A stretch of 64,000 nt of DNA. Source: Ruminococcus sp. UBA4385. GTDB lineage: Bacteria > Bacillota_A > Clostridia > Oscillospirales > Ruminococcaceae. This document shows positions 38,876 to 49,700 of the stretch, piece after piece; position 1 is the stretch's first letter; each line of letters opens with the position of its first letter. The DNA lies in NCBI GenBank assembly GCA_002391065.1, contig DGRP01000008.1:45829-109828 (forward strand). The letters run 5' to 3'. Made by a program: the position numbers and the translations under genes. The notes below the pieces were generated by a model, which was not told the origin of the DNA, did not search any database, and saw only the letters and a program-made list of their open reading frames with translations.

Positions 38876-41122
38876 TTATCCGAAGCTCCTGCTGAACTTC
38901 TTTCTGTCAAACGGGGCGTTCACGTCCAGGCTATCTTTTTTTTTAAGACCGAGCTCGGTTACTGCGTCCTTATAAGCCTTGGTGATCTTTCTCGGGTCAG
39001 CTGCAATTTCAGCTATCGTTTCACGGTCAAGATCCTTGGTCACCTGCGTAAAGGCCGGAGAGTGTCTGATTGTCTCGATCTGTTGGGTATAATATGTTTT
39101 ATCGGTTTTAGTGCTCTGAGCATCTTTTATCTTAATGCCGTCAAAAGCAAGCTCATAGTAGATAACAGATGCAATGTGCAGGCCTGCTTCATCTCTCTCG
39201 TTCTGAGTGAGCTCTGCGCCCTTTTCCTCTGCTATGGTCATAGCTCCGAGATGCTGTATGCTGACAAGTGCCTTTTTAGCTACCATGCTGTACTGACCCT
39301 TGGTCTTTTCGCCGTGCTCTCTCATCTTGGTCTGTACGCTGTTTGCTTCGGATGCTTTTTCAGGCTTGTCGGGCTTCTTTTCTTCCTTAGTATCCTTGCC
39401 CATGCTGATAAGACTGAGCGCAACCTGCTGCTCCTCTAAATTCATTGTGCTCTTACATTCCTCAAGATAGCTCTTTGCATCTTTCATAACATCTATTCTT
39501 CTCTGAGACTTGAGATCATAGGTCGCACCTGTCTGCATCATATTCTGGCTGCGTTTACGTTCAAAGTATGCCTCTATGCCTGTCTCTGCTGTTGTTACAG
39601 CGTCACGGACATTCTGTATAGCATTAAGCTTCTGCTCTGCTGTTGCTGTCGGGTCAGCCTTTAAAGCCTGTAAAGTGCTGTAAGCTGTCTCAACCTCTGC
39701 AAACGAATCAAGAGCATCATCATAGGCTTTGCTTCCGCCCCATACGCCCTCCTTGGCTCTGTTGCCTCTTACAATAACATCTTCAAAGCCCTGAACTGAC
39801 ACTGTTCTGACAAAGCGCTTTCTTAGTGTTCCTGATAAGTCCTTTTCAAGACCTCTTCTGTTCTTTTCGTTGCTGATGCGATTAAGCTTTTCGGTAAGCT
39901 CATCGGTGACTGTCTTAATGTCTCTGAGCTTATAGTCGGGCTCATCTGCCCAGCCCGAAAGCCTGCTCAGTCTTTCCTTTGAGGTAATTACAAAGTTCTG
40001 CATTCTTACCGCAAATTCAAGATTTTTCTTTCCTACAGGCGTTTTGTCCCTCTTGTACAGACGGGCATAATTCTCAGCCGAAACACGAAGCTTTTCCAGT
40101 GCTTCCTCTGCATATACAGCCTTAATTACCGAGGTGTTCTTACCCAGTTCCTTATCAAAATAGTTCTTTCCCAGCCTACTTACTGCAAGGACAGCATTTT
40201 TCATATCATTAAGTCTGCCGTCATTGCCTGTCAGCGCATTGAGTTCGCCTATCTCATTTGTAAGAAGCACAGCCTCGGCAGCCATACCGATCACACTGTT
40301 GTTATAGTCGATAACCGAGCTCAGCTTATCTGTCAGCTCCTTGTCGGCAGCTATCAGCTGGTCATCGTTCTTGCCGATCACATCTTCGACCGACTTCGGA
40401 ACCTTACTGAAATACGAGCCCTCTGTACGGTTTTTCTTTACCTCAAAGCCTGCATACAGAAGCGTGGGAGCAACGCTCTCGGTATCAGCGGTAAACTGCT
40501 GATAATCCTTCTCGGGAACCTTCTTCTGCTGAAGATACCTTCTCTTGGCATCTTCTTTTATATACTGAGCTTCATCGCCCATAAGGTCTGTGACCTTTCT
40601 TCCGTCAGAGGTCAGCCCTGTCATGTGAGAGCAGAGACTTTCATATGCACCGTGATTTCCGACCAGAAGCTTCCCGACACCCTCATTTGCAAGGGCGAGA
40701 TCCTTTGCGGCTGAATGTCTTTTCTCCTTTGTGTCTGCAAATTCTGCAAGCTCGGGGAACTCTCCGTCTTTTACTCTCTTCTCCCATACACGGATAGTTC
40801 TTCCCGTTGATACCTGAGCTACAGCTCTCTGCTGCATCAATGCCTTGTTGAGAGCAAGGATAATTCTCAGCTTCTTTTCGGAAATCTCACTGCTGTTCTC
40901 CTCATCGGGCTTGGCAAGATACTCGAAGAAATTATAGATAGCCCTGACCTCGGGGCTCTCCTTCGGGTCACCGCTTACGGAGAAAACCTCGCTGATAAAA
41001 GTTGCAAAATTTTTATATTCTTCATTTGAAACATAGTAGTCAATATCATCTTCTGTTCTCAGGACAGTGATATTGTATTCTTCCTCTGTCAGTTTTTTTA
41101 ATTCCTCTGCTGTTTTTGGCAT
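38876..41122 (-). CDS. Large charged cytosolic protein, unknown function (748 residues)
   Basis: No family is recognised. There is no signal peptide or membrane segment; the sequence is helical and highly charged with short linkers. The C-terminal 120 residues include LHIASVIYYELAFDGIKI and IRHSPAFTQVTKDL, which align by eye with the ends of the two neighbouring large proteins. AAGGAGG (41131-41137) precedes the ATG by eight bases. It has its own terminator. A link with the nearby secretion locus is only positional. Confidence 0.82.
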   Translation of the reverse strand: MPKTAEELKKLTEEEYNITVLRTEDDIDYYVSNEEYKNFATFISEVFSVSGDPKESPEVRAIYNFFEYLAKPDEENSSEISEKKLRIILALNKALMQQRAVAQVSTGRTIRVWEKRVKDGEFPELAEFADTKEKRHSAAKDLALANEGVGKLLVGNHGAYESLCSHMTGLTSDGRKVTDLMGDEAQYIKEDAKRRYLQQKKVPEKDYQQFTADTESVAPTLLYAGFEVKKNRTEGSYFSKVPKSVEDVIGKNDDQLIAADKELTDKLSSVIDYNNSVIGMAAEAVLLTNEIGELNALTGNDGRLNDMKNAVLAVSRLGKNYFDKELGKNTSVIKAVYAEEALEKLRVSAENYARLYKRDKTPVGKKNLEFAVRMQNFVITSKERLSRLSGWADEPDYKLRDIKTVTDELTEKLNRISNEKNRRGLEKDLSGTLRKRFVRTVSVQGFEDVIVRGNRAKEGVWGGSKAYDDALDSFAEVETAYSTLQALKADPTATAEQKLNAIQNVRDAVTTAETGIEAYFERKRSQNMMQTGATYDLKSQRRIDVMKDAKSYLEECKSTMNLEEQQVALSLISMGKDTKEEKKPDKPEKASEANSVQTKMREHGEKTKGQYSMVAKKALVSIQHLGAMTIAEEKGAELTQNERDEAGLHIASVIYYELAFDGIKIKDAQSTKTDKTYYTQQIETIRHSPAFTQVTKDLDRETIAEIAADPRKITKAYKDAVTELGLKKKDSLDVNAPFDRKKFSRSFG

Positions 41123-41414
41123 AAGGATTACCTCCTTGTCAGGTTTGATTTTTATCTTCTGTAATTAATACCTTGCTTTTCGGATTTAGGTTGCAGAAAA
41201 AATTCATGCTGTTATACGCAGGAGATTTATGAATAAATTTTAGAAAAAGTTTAGAAAATTTGTATATTATTCTGTTTCCAAATAGTGTATTATTATAATG
41301 TATAATTATGGGAATGCTCCCGAAAAATAATCTGTCTGCACCCAAAGATATTTGATAAGGGTGTTACTTACAGAGAAGAAAAACAACACTCTATTTTTCA
41401 AGGAGGAATATAAA

Positions 41415-44400
41415 ATGCCAATAACCTTTTTACAGTGGAAAGAAATCAATCAGAACGGACAGGGCTTTACTCCGCAGGAACTTGAGCTTGTCAGAAATGT
41501 TCAGAGCAGACTCCAGCAGATAGCTATAGTGAACAGATACGATAAGCTTAACGAGTTCTCTACCAATATTGCTATTACTACTCTCGACCCCGAGGAGTTA
41601 AATGACGAGCCGCAGAGCAGAGAAATTATAACCAATCAGCTTTTTCAGCTTGATGAGCTCAATGATTATCTGCTTTCGGGAAACAACCTCAGCAATATTC
41701 TGAAGGCTGACCAAAACATCGGCAATAACACCTTCGGCAATGACGGTGAGGTTCTGTTCCGGTTTATGAACATCATGCAGAATAAGCTCAGGATAAAATA
41801 TGATGAGATCGAGATGTCTAACAAGTATACCGAAGCTTCGACCTCAAATGCACCACTCAGCGAAGAGGACCTGATAAATGTTGACCTGTTCGGTGAAGAT
41901 GAAAATGAGCTTGAACAGCCGGATATGCAGAATCAGCAGGAGCCGCAGCAGGTACAGCAGGCTCAGCAGGAACAGCAGGAGCCTCAGGTGCAGGAGCAGA
42001 ACATAAATCAGCAGAGTAATAATAAACCTGAGCTTGAGGAAGATGAGGAAGAGGAGATCATCACCGGTCCCGATAATTTAGACCCCTTTAGCACAAACAA
42101 TCTTTCTGCTCAGGAGATAAGTGCAAGAAGAGATCAGTTTCTCAGAGAGCACCCGGGCAGAGAGCAGGAAATCAACAGACTTCGTGAGAGACGTGAGCGT
42201 GAAAACCCTGATGAGATCTATATTCCGGAGGTGGAAGATGAGCCCGAGGAAATGATCATAACTCAGGATTATGAGCAGTTCAAGAACATTGTAAACGATG
42301 GCCTTATCAAGAATGAAGACCTTGACTTTCTTAAAAGCTTTGCTGCAAGAAATGCTCAGGCAGCTACTATGCTCTCAGTTTCTTCACCTTCACAGAAAAT
42401 GGCTGAACAGGTCAGAGATATTATGCTCTCTACCGCTGATTTGTTTGACTTTGACTTCTATGATAAGAAGCCATCTCAGCCCGGGTGGTTCAAGTCCCGT
42501 GAGTCTATCCGCAAATTCAAGAACATACTGAGCCGTGGTGATAACTTCAAGAACCTGATGATCGAGCTTACTGACGGCGAAAATCCTCCGTTCGGCAAGG
42601 ACGGCGAGGACTTCTTCAGATGGGCTCAGCTGATGAACGATAACTTGAATGCAGATATAGATGTTGAAGCGCTGAGAAATCAGTACAACACAATGAAGCC
42701 CGAGATACAGCAGGTTCAGGCAGACTGCATTACACAGCAGCAGCAGCTCGAAGAGGCTAAAAGTGTAATGGAGCAGCGTCGCAAGGAATATAATGAAAAC
42801 AAAAACGCTGAAAACGCCAAGGAGCTTCATGATAAACTGGAGAAGGCTCATACTAAGTATAACACTCTCAAGTCTGCCTACAGAAGAAAAGGTGACGCTG
42901 TTGACTTTGAGTCTTTATCTACAAACACTATAAACCTTTCCAAAGATAAGAACGATAGAATGCGGACCCTTGTAAAGAAGTTCGGTCCGAACGCTGTGAT
43001 CTCAGACCATGATGCATCAAAAGGAAACGGCTTCTCCAAGCAGGTCATCGAGCAGGTTGAAGGTCTGAAGATACCTGCAACAAAAGATCTTCCCGATTGG
43101 CTGATAGCAACTGCAAACTTCGGTGCAGCCTCTGACGACAGCATATTTGACTTTTCGGTATACTACACGCAGAGCCATTTCAACAAGGAAGAGCAAAGAC
43201 AGTTCGGAAGACAGTTTATCTGGATGAATATTCTCCTCAATGACGGAAGAGTAGCCGACTATGACGAGGTTATGCTCGAGTCCAGGAAGAGAACTGCTGA
43301 CGCTGTAGATGCATACAACAATGGCAATATCAAGCCCCTGAAGGAGTGTATTCAGGCCTTTGTTACCGCTTATAAGAAGGATAACATCAAGACCGAAAAC
43401 GACCCTAAGCACACATACATGGCAAACCGCCAGTTCCATTCGATCATTAAGAACCTGATGGATAACTATCCTCAGTTTGGTGTAAAGGAAATGTTCACCA
43501 AGGAGGAAATGGATCTGTTCAAAGCAAGCTATGCTCAGATGCAGGCTGCTGACAGACAGAGAGATACTGCGGCAAAGCTTTTAAACGACCTGCCGCCCAG
43601 AGGCTCCAAGGAGCGTGAAGACCTGGCATTCAAGCTGATGTTCGATCAGTGTGTATCTGTTGCTGATGAGTACAGCGGTTCTAAGGACCCTGCTGAAGCA
43701 ACTCAGCCGATACTTGATGCTCAGCTTCTTAAATACAAGAGCTTCCTTAACGGCGACACTGCCGAGAAGATCAACAGCAATTTTGTTAGAAAAGCTGTCG
43801 ATTCAAAAACACCTATAGATGAGAAAACCAGACTAAGTGCTATTTCTGTTACAGGAAAGAATGAGATCGATGAGATGTTCAAGAAAAACGTTCTGACTCC
43901 TGCTCAGGCAATGCTTGCAGAGCCTGCAGGAGAAAGAAAGCTTGCAAACATCTACAAGAATGCTATCAAGCACTCTGAGAAGTATCAGGCTATCATAAAT
44001 GCAAGATCTAAGGAGGAGCTTGCTCAGGCTGTCAGCAAGATCGCTTCTCTTGGTGACACTTATCTGAGGTTCGGTGACATCAAAAATGCAAGCCTTGATA
44101 ATACTGCTCAGATCAATCAGGTCATCAACTCCGAGGCATTCAAGCAGAAGCTCGCTGAAAGAGAGGCAAATATCGCAACTCAGGCACTTTCGCAGAGCGC
44201 TGCGGTGCTTGATAGCTTTGAGTCAAAGATCAAAACAGGTCCCGAGCTTTACAGAAAGGCTCATAAGGACTCGAAGGAGATCAAAAAGCTTCGTGAGGCT
44301 CACACAGCACTGTCACAGATGATGGCAGAGGCTAAAGCAAGCGGCAAGAACGGCTTAGAAGTGTTCCGGAGTGCTGATTTCAAGGATAAGCTGCTTGAGG

Positions 44401-45074
44401 CTTACGAGTGTGCGGTTGAGTACAAGGAAGCAAAGAGAATAAATGCAAAGCAAGGCCCTGACTGGAAGGGACCGACTTCAACAATGGGTTCAGCACGTTA
44501 TGAGGGTGCTAACAAGATAATCGAGCTTGCAAAGGAGTTTATTCCCGATGTTATCAAGAGCAAGGAAGCTTCCAAGGAGGCTGCTGATATACACCTCAAG
44601 GCACAGGTAGATAAGTTCAAGGACTTTGACAATGCGACTAAGGGCATTAAGCCTGCCAAGAAGGACGATATCCCCGATCCTTTCCACCCTGCACAAAAGA
44701 TGTCCAAGGAAGAGAATATTGATTACATGAAGGAGCTCGTAGCTAACGTTATCGCAGCAAACGAAATCAAAAAGACTGTAAGAATCGGTCTCAATTCTCA
44801 GAATGCTCTCAAGCCCTCGGGTATGATAGCTCAGGATATAAAGGAGCGTACAAAGGTACTTCTGAAGGACGATAACTTCAACTCTATATTCGGCAAGAAC
44901 GGTCTGAGCCTCAGCAAAATATCAAAGCTGACCACCGAAAAAAACGGCGCAGGCATTATGAACGAGTTCTACAACAGAACAGCGGCCGCTGCAAAGAAGG
45001 CTGCTCCTGCCGCACCTGCTCATAAGACCTCTGTAAACAAAACACTGAATGCTAACAAGAGCATTAAAAAGTAA
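41415..45074 (+). CDS. Very large cytosolic protein with internal duplication, unknown function
   Basis: The 1219-residue product has no signal peptide or membrane segment. Residues about 86-140 (LLSGNNLSNIL, FGNDGEVLFRF) and about 369-425 (ILSRGDNFKNL, FGKDGEDFFRW) are clear duplicates. Between them lies a Gln-rich, low-complexity acidic linker (about 175-215). The rest is helical. Near the end YMKELVANVIAANEIKKTV matches the C-terminal segment of the two preceding proteins. A basic Ala/Lys tail follows. AAGGAGGAA precedes ATG 41415; longer starts would include that site. The two TATAAT-like hexamers near 41294 and 41301 lack a clear -35. Confidence 0.85.
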   Translation: MPITFLQWKEINQNGQGFTPQELELVRNVQSRLQQIAIVNRYDKLNEFSTNIAITTLDPEELNDEPQSREIITNQLFQLDELNDYLLSGNNLSNILKADQNIGNNTFGNDGEVLFRFMNIMQNKLRIKYDEIEMSNKYTEASTSNAPLSEEDLINVDLFGEDENELEQPDMQNQQEPQQVQQAQQEQQEPQVQEQNINQQSNNKPELEEDEEEEIITGPDNLDPFSTNNLSAQEISARRDQFLREHPGREQEINRLRERRERENPDEIYIPEVEDEPEEMIITQDYEQFKNIVNDGLIKNEDLDFLKSFAARNAQAATMLSVSSPSQKMAEQVRDIMLSTADLFDFDFYDKKPSQPGWFKSRESIRKFKNILSRGDNFKNLMIELTDGENPPFGKDGEDFFRWAQLMNDNLNADIDVEALRNQYNTMKPEIQQVQADCITQQQQLEEAKSVMEQRRKEYNENKNAENAKELHDKLEKAHTKYNTLKSAYRRKGDAVDFESLSTNTINLSKDKNDRMRTLVKKFGPNAVISDHDASKGNGFSKQVIEQVEGLKIPATKDLPDWLIATANFGAASDDSIFDFSVYYTQSHFNKEEQRQFGRQFIWMNILLNDGRVADYDEVMLESRKRTADAVDAYNNGNIKPLKECIQAFVTAYKKDNIKTENDPKHTYMANRQFHSIIKNLMDNYPQFGVKEMFTKEEMDLFKASYAQMQAADRQRDTAAKLLNDLPPRGSKEREDLAFKLMFDQCVSVADEYSGSKDPAEATQPILDAQLLKYKSFLNGDTAEKINSNFVRKAVDSKTPIDEKTRLSAISVTGKNEIDEMFKKNVLTPAQAMLAEPAGERKLANIYKNAIKHSEKYQAIINARSKEELAQAVSKIASLGDTYLRFGDIKNASLDNTAQINQVINSEAFKQKLAEREANIATQALSQSAAVLDSFESKIKTGPELYRKAHKDSKEIKKLREAHTALSQMMAEAKASGKNGLEVFRSADFKDKLLEAYECAVEYKEAKRINAKQGPDWKGPTSTMGSARYEGANKIIELAKEFIPDVIKSKEASKEAADIHLKAQVDKFKDFDNATKGIKPAKKDDIPDPFHPAQKMSKEENIDYMKELVANVIAANEIKKTVRIGLNSQNALKPSGMIAQDIKERTKVLLKDDNFNSIFGKNGLSLSKISKLTTEKNGAGIMNEFYNRTAAAAKKAAPAAPAHKTSVNKTLNANKSIKK

Positions 45075-45088
45075 TACGGATAAAACTG

Positions 45089-45116
45089 AATGCCATACCT
45101 TTTCGGGTATGGCATT
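45089..45116 (+). terminator. Terminator after the 1219-residue protein gene
   Basis: AATGCCATACC (45089-45099) pairs with GGTATGGCATT (45106-45116), an 11-bp stem. A related stem (ATGCTATACC/GGTATAGCAT) follows at 45275-45311. Confidence 0.8.
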
Positions 45117-45160
45117 TCAGTCTGTCGATAAACTCAAAAATGCAGATTTTACCTCGTCAG

Positions 45161-45256
45161 GTCTGTACATTCGTACAGACAGCCTCGGTCGGGCAGAGGG
45201 GGGATAGGGCTTCGCCCTATGTACCCACCTGGCCGGCGCCCCAGACCCCTTTTAAA
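45161..45256. repeat. GC-rich palindromic intergenic element, candidate dispersed repeat
   Basis: Between two terminators lies a GC-rich stretch unlike its AT-rich surroundings. GTCTGTAC-ATTC-GTACAGAC (45161-45180) is a perfect 8-bp hairpin. ATAGGGCTTCGCCCTAT (45204-45220) is a 7-bp hairpin. The tail CTGGCCGGCGCCCCAG is nearly palindromic and G-runs before it can pair with later C-runs. This is the form of a REP- or MITE-like element. Only one copy is in the window, so dispersal is untested. Confidence 0.45.
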
Positions 45257-45274
45257 AGAGCTTTTACAGCAAGC

Positions 45275-45311
45275 AAAAATGCTATACCCTTTTCAGGTAT
45301 AGCATTTTTTT
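45275..45311. terminator. Bidirectional terminator at the end of the secretion operon
   Basis: AAAAATGCTATACC (45275-45288) pairs with GGTATAGCATTTTT (45296-45309), with T-runs on both strands. It ends the reverse-strand operon. Confidence 0.88.
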
Positions 45312-45828
45312 ATTCGCTGCGTTTGATTTTACCTTTCATTTCATTCTCGAAAAGCTTTACAGCTTTTTTTATAGCCACAAACGCCAGAGGTGATCTTCCG
45401 CAGTAGGCATTAAGGGTAAATCCGCCGTCTTCGGTTTCCTCAAAGAGAAGCACCGTCGGCCTTACCATAAAGCGCCTGATGTATACCGCCTTGCCCTCGG
45501 GTGCTGACTGCATATATATCGCTCTGCCGATGTTCTGCATAGCCTTTACAGTCTGAAACATCACCTGCTTACTGTTTTTCAGAACCGAGCTGTAAGTAAA
45601 GGTCTTCCGTTTGATACCGAAAACCGATACCGACAGCGCGCCCTCGCCTGCGCCCCAGGGAGTGAACAGACGGTTTCCGCCTGAAACAAGCCTGCCGTTA
45701 TCGCCAAGCCGAAGGTCTCCTATCAGAAGTGACCGAAGCTCCTTTTTGCGCTCCTTTGTAAGCTTTGGCGAGGAATGCTCCTCCTGTGCCTGCTCCTTCT
45801 CTTTTGCTTCCTTCTTTTCCTTAGCCAT
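45310..45828 (-). CDS. Cytosolic protein of unknown function, last gene of the secretion-like operon
   Basis: The 172-residue protein has a K/E/Q-rich N-terminus (about 1-40) and a compact alpha-beta domain with LLIGDLRLGDNGRL and FGIKRKTFTYSSVL, without signal peptide or membrane segment. No family is recognised. ATG 45828 has GGAGGA five bases upstream. It begins immediately after the preceding gene's stop and is the last gene before a bidirectional terminator. Confidence 0.78.
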   Translation of the reverse strand: MAKEKKEAKEKEQAQEEHSSPKLTKERKKELRSLLIGDLRLGDNGRLVSGGNRLFTPWGAGEGALSVSVFGIKRKTFTYSSVLKNSKQVMFQTVKAMQNIGRAIYMQSAPEGKAVYIRRFMVRPTVLLFEETEDGGFTLNAYCGRSPLAFVAIKKAVKLFENEMKGKIKRSE

Positions 45829-45829
45829 A

Positions 45830-46738
45830 TCAGTCCTCCGCAATGGAGAGCTTCCACTCTCTGTTATCATCAAGTGTACAGCTCAGCTTCTGCTCGATTT
45901 TCAGGCTCTCACTTTTAAGGATAAGTATATTATCAGCCTCCTGCTCAGCAGCAGATGCATCGGAATCAGGCTTGCTGACGGTCTCGTCGGCAGCTTCATT
46001 GCTTGTATCATCAGAAATTTCGGAATCAGAATTAACCGTCAGATTTCTGGTTACGCTGTAATAAAAATGATCATCTTCATCATAGCCCTGATAGATCGTA
46101 TAGTCAGGATATGTATTCTCAGCAGTCTTCGGAGTTACAAGAACCCAGTCTCCGCCGTTCGGAAGAATGACCTTGTTGCCCTCCAGAAGATAAGGAGTAT
46201 CGGTATCCACTGCTCCTGAGGCGGAGAGCTCCTGCCTTATATCCGAGACAGCCACTGAAATAGTGCCGTCATCGGCTGCGGTTGCAATGATGTCAACGTC
46301 TATCTTTGCAACGTTCAGCTTTCTTCCTGCAATCTCGGCAGTTCTTGTATATGTAACTGTAACGTATCCGCCGCCCTTGGGATTGATGTCAGAGTTGAGC
46401 ACTCCTTTGTCTTCCTTTGCATCGTTTTCGGCATAGATTATGCCCCCCGGCTCAATAGCTGTGTCCCATGTAAGGTCGGGAGTTTTTGAGCCGTCAAGCT
46501 TTATGCTGATCTTGGAATCGCTTGCCTTAACGTGTACAGGATAGTCGCTGTCCTCGAAATAATCGGTCTCCACAATCGTTTCGGCTGCCGATGAGGAATC
46601 ACTGTTCTTTTTTTCAGGCGATCCCGAAAGAAGGAATATAACGACGATTATCGCAGCGCATATAAGCACTGCGATTATCGTTGCAATTATTCGATGATCG
46701 TTGATCTTTTGAATGATTTTTTCCATACTGTTCCCCAT
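45830..46738 (-). CDS. Single-pass extracytoplasmic protein of unknown function
   Basis: The 302-residue protein has one membrane segment near 19-38 (IIATIIAVLICAAIIVVIFL), a Ser-rich linker and an outside domain of about 200 beta-rich residues, then a low-complexity D/E/S tail. The type II topology resembles VirB8-type or other accessory subunits of secretion systems, but no family can be claimed. A second in-frame ATG at 46726, preceded by GGGGA, may be the real start. It follows the giant surface protein gene by three bases. Confidence 0.75.
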   Translation of the reverse strand: MGNSMEKIIQKINDHRIIATIIAVLICAAIIVVIFLLSGSPEKKNSDSSSAAETIVETDYFEDSDYPVHVKASDSKISIKLDGSKTPDLTWDTAIEPGGIIYAENDAKEDKGVLNSDINPKGGGYVTVTYTRTAEIAGRKLNVAKIDVDIIATAADDGTISVAVSDIRQELSASGAVDTDTPYLLEGNKVILPNGGDWVLVTPKTAENTYPDYTIYQGYDEDDHFYYSVTRNLTVNSDSEISDDTSNEAADETVSKPDSDASAAEQEADNILILKSESLKIEQKLSCTLDDNREWKLSIAED

Positions 46739-46741
46739 AAC

Positions 46742-49700
46742 CTACGGAGCCTGCCGGTCGTCAGACGTCTGACCGCTGAAAACATTTTCTGCTGAGGGCT
46801 GACTGCTGTCGGAGGTCGAATCAGGTGTGCTCTCCGAGACGGTCTGCTCCTGAGTGTTTTCGCTGTCATCGGTGCCCCAGTTGTCATGTTCATCTTCGTT
46901 GTAATCCTCATAGTACTTATCGTCAGCTGACGGAGCCGCAGGTGCCGGCGTCTCTGTCGCGGGAACGGGTACTGTTACCTTCAGGATATCCTTAACTGAC
47001 GGATTATCCTTAGCAGATACCTCGATAACGTAGGTCTGCGGCAACGAGGTAGTATTCTTCGGAGCTGTGAACCTGAATGAGCCCGCAGCACCTGTATTCT
47101 GTACAGCCGAGATAAGCTGCTGAACATCGGTCTGAGTATCATTTACAAGCCAAGCCGCCTTGACCTCATAACCAAGTCCGCCGTCAACTCTTACGGAGAA
47201 GGTTGCCGTTGTCTCGCCGTCCATTGTGAACTCCTTCAGGTGACCGATCGTCGGGCCGAGATAGCCTGCGGTTGTAGTCACTATCGTTGAGATGTTCACA
47301 TTCTTCAGAGCTATTGTTCCGCCCTCTTCCGCTTCGGTAAAGGTCTGGTTTACAGCTCTGCTGAAGAGCGTCTCACCGAGTATGCTTCCTTCGATCGTCT
47401 CTATAGTCCAGTTTGCTCTGCCTGTGCCGTCCTTCGGGTAAATTGTGAAGGATTCAAGCTCTCTGAACTCAGGGATAAAGAAGCTTACCCTGACTGTTTC
47501 GCCCGTCTTGAAGGTCTTGTTCTCTGACTGGATATAGGATCTGAGGTCCTTGAGCACAAGCTTCTTAGGATTGCCGTTATAATCAATGTATGAAACTGTC
47601 ATCTCAACAAGAGAATCGGTTCCGCTTTCTACACCCTCCTGTGCGCCTGCTGTCTTGATGTATACGTCAAGAGGCGTTACAGAGCTCTTGCCCTTAATAT
47701 CGCCTGCTGTGACCCCGGCTTCCTTGATAGCAGAGCTGAGTGTAAAGTTCTCATTAAAGCTGTAGTTATTGAGCAGGGTCTCATCAGCGTATGCAGGAGC
47801 ACCTGTCTCGGGATCCTCGGTCTTTGAGCTGAAGCTGTAGTTCTGAGCTGCTGCCGATGAAACATTTGCCTTAATGTTGCCATAGCTTACTATCCGATAG
47901 CCTGTGATCTCAGACACATACGGTATCTCGAAAGGCACTTCAATCATCATGCCCGGATATATCTTGTTGATGCCTATATCTGTCAGATATACATAAGGGC
48001 TGAAATAATCCGTATCGCTGCGGTCTAAGCTTGAACGGTACTTGAGCGCTACTGCTATATTGTTTTCGTTGTTTTTAGCAAAGAGAGACATTGCTTCCGT
48101 AACGCTGTCGAGCTGGATATAAAGCTTCTGATTGTTTCTCTGAGTGATATTTACATAGTTTTCAGGCTCGGAGGACAGACCGAATATCGCAGACTGATTA
48201 TGGAACAGTATCTCATAATTGTTTACGATGACACCGTCTCTTACCTGCTGAACCAGAGCTCTGTCAAAGACTATCCTTGAATTTCTGCACTCAACGCCCA
48301 GCTGAATAAGACTTTCCATTCCCCTTGCGGTAAGACCTGTAACGTAGAACATCGCATCTCTTGTACCGCTGCCGTATACACGCATTGCACTTTCCTTGAT
48401 CTGAACGACCTGTGAGAACGGTACAGTGTACTGTGCTATAGTCTTTACATTTACATTCTCGATGTCAGTGGTATCCTCGCTCGGGAATATATAGATGTTA
48501 AGTGAGTCATTGCTTGAATCAGGTATTCTTGATACTGCGGCAGGCCATGATTTATCCTCTGCCCACGTTACCTCATTCTCAGAGAGATCAAATGAAACAG
48601 ATTCTGTCATTCCTGAAGGCATGAAGAGCTCCTTGCTTCCCGAGCCTGTATTACAGAAGGGCTCAGTCTCCATACTGCGTATATACTCGCCGTACTTCTT
48701 GGAGAGCTCAACTGTTCCGCCGTCTTTCAGCACTCTTGAAATTGAGATTCCGCCGATGACCCATTTGCCCGGCTTATTGTTTCTGCTTGTAGCCGAGAAG
48801 GTAATTGTCTTCAGTGATTTAACATTGGCGATACCTGACAGAATAAATCTGTCCTTATGGTTAGGTCTGAGCATCCATCTGGGGTCGCTGATAGTTCCCA
48901 TATTCACATATAATGCGTCCTGACTGCCGTCGCTCGGAGCTTCATAGTAAATAGGTGTTTTCTTCATATAATCAGCCATCAGACTTATAACATCAAAGCT
49001 CATAGTACGAGGCTGATCGCTATCATCAATATATTCAATATCGCAGGAAACGCTTCCCTGAACATTGATATAGTCAGTATCCCAAGGGAGTGTAGATACC
49101 TCACAAAGGAAGTTCGTAACATTTCTCTTATCAGCAACGTGATATGTTCTTGAAACGCTGTTAAGGAATCTTCCCTCAAGACCCTTAATAGAGGAAATCT
49201 CGGCGCTGTCACGGTAGTCAATGATACCCATACCTACCCAACCGACCTGATCAACTACATACTGAGTTGAGGCTCCGCCGTAGGTTCGCTCGGTAATGGT
49301 GATCTCCTCAATATTGAGCTTATCGAAAACATCGCTGTCCGAAGAGGTGCTCTCAGGGATAATGCGGATATCGGAGACCTCTCCGTAATCACGGTTGACT
49401 GCGATTGCAAACCTTTCATTAAAGCCAGCTCTGAAGCCGTCTGAGGACAGCTGCTGGTTTGCAAGAACGAAAGCACTTGTTTCTCCGTTCTTGAACTGAA
49501 GCTGGAAATAGAACTGGTTATGCGAGCCTGAATCTCCGTTTGCATTTGATGAGGTGCTGTCATCTGCGACCTTTACATCTATATCATAGACCTTCTTTGA
49601 CCTTACAAAGCCAAGATCAAGCTTTGTCTGATCGTAGGTCATAGAATAACGCATTGATTCAAAGTCTATCTCCTGAACTGGTGTTACTGTACCTGTTCCT

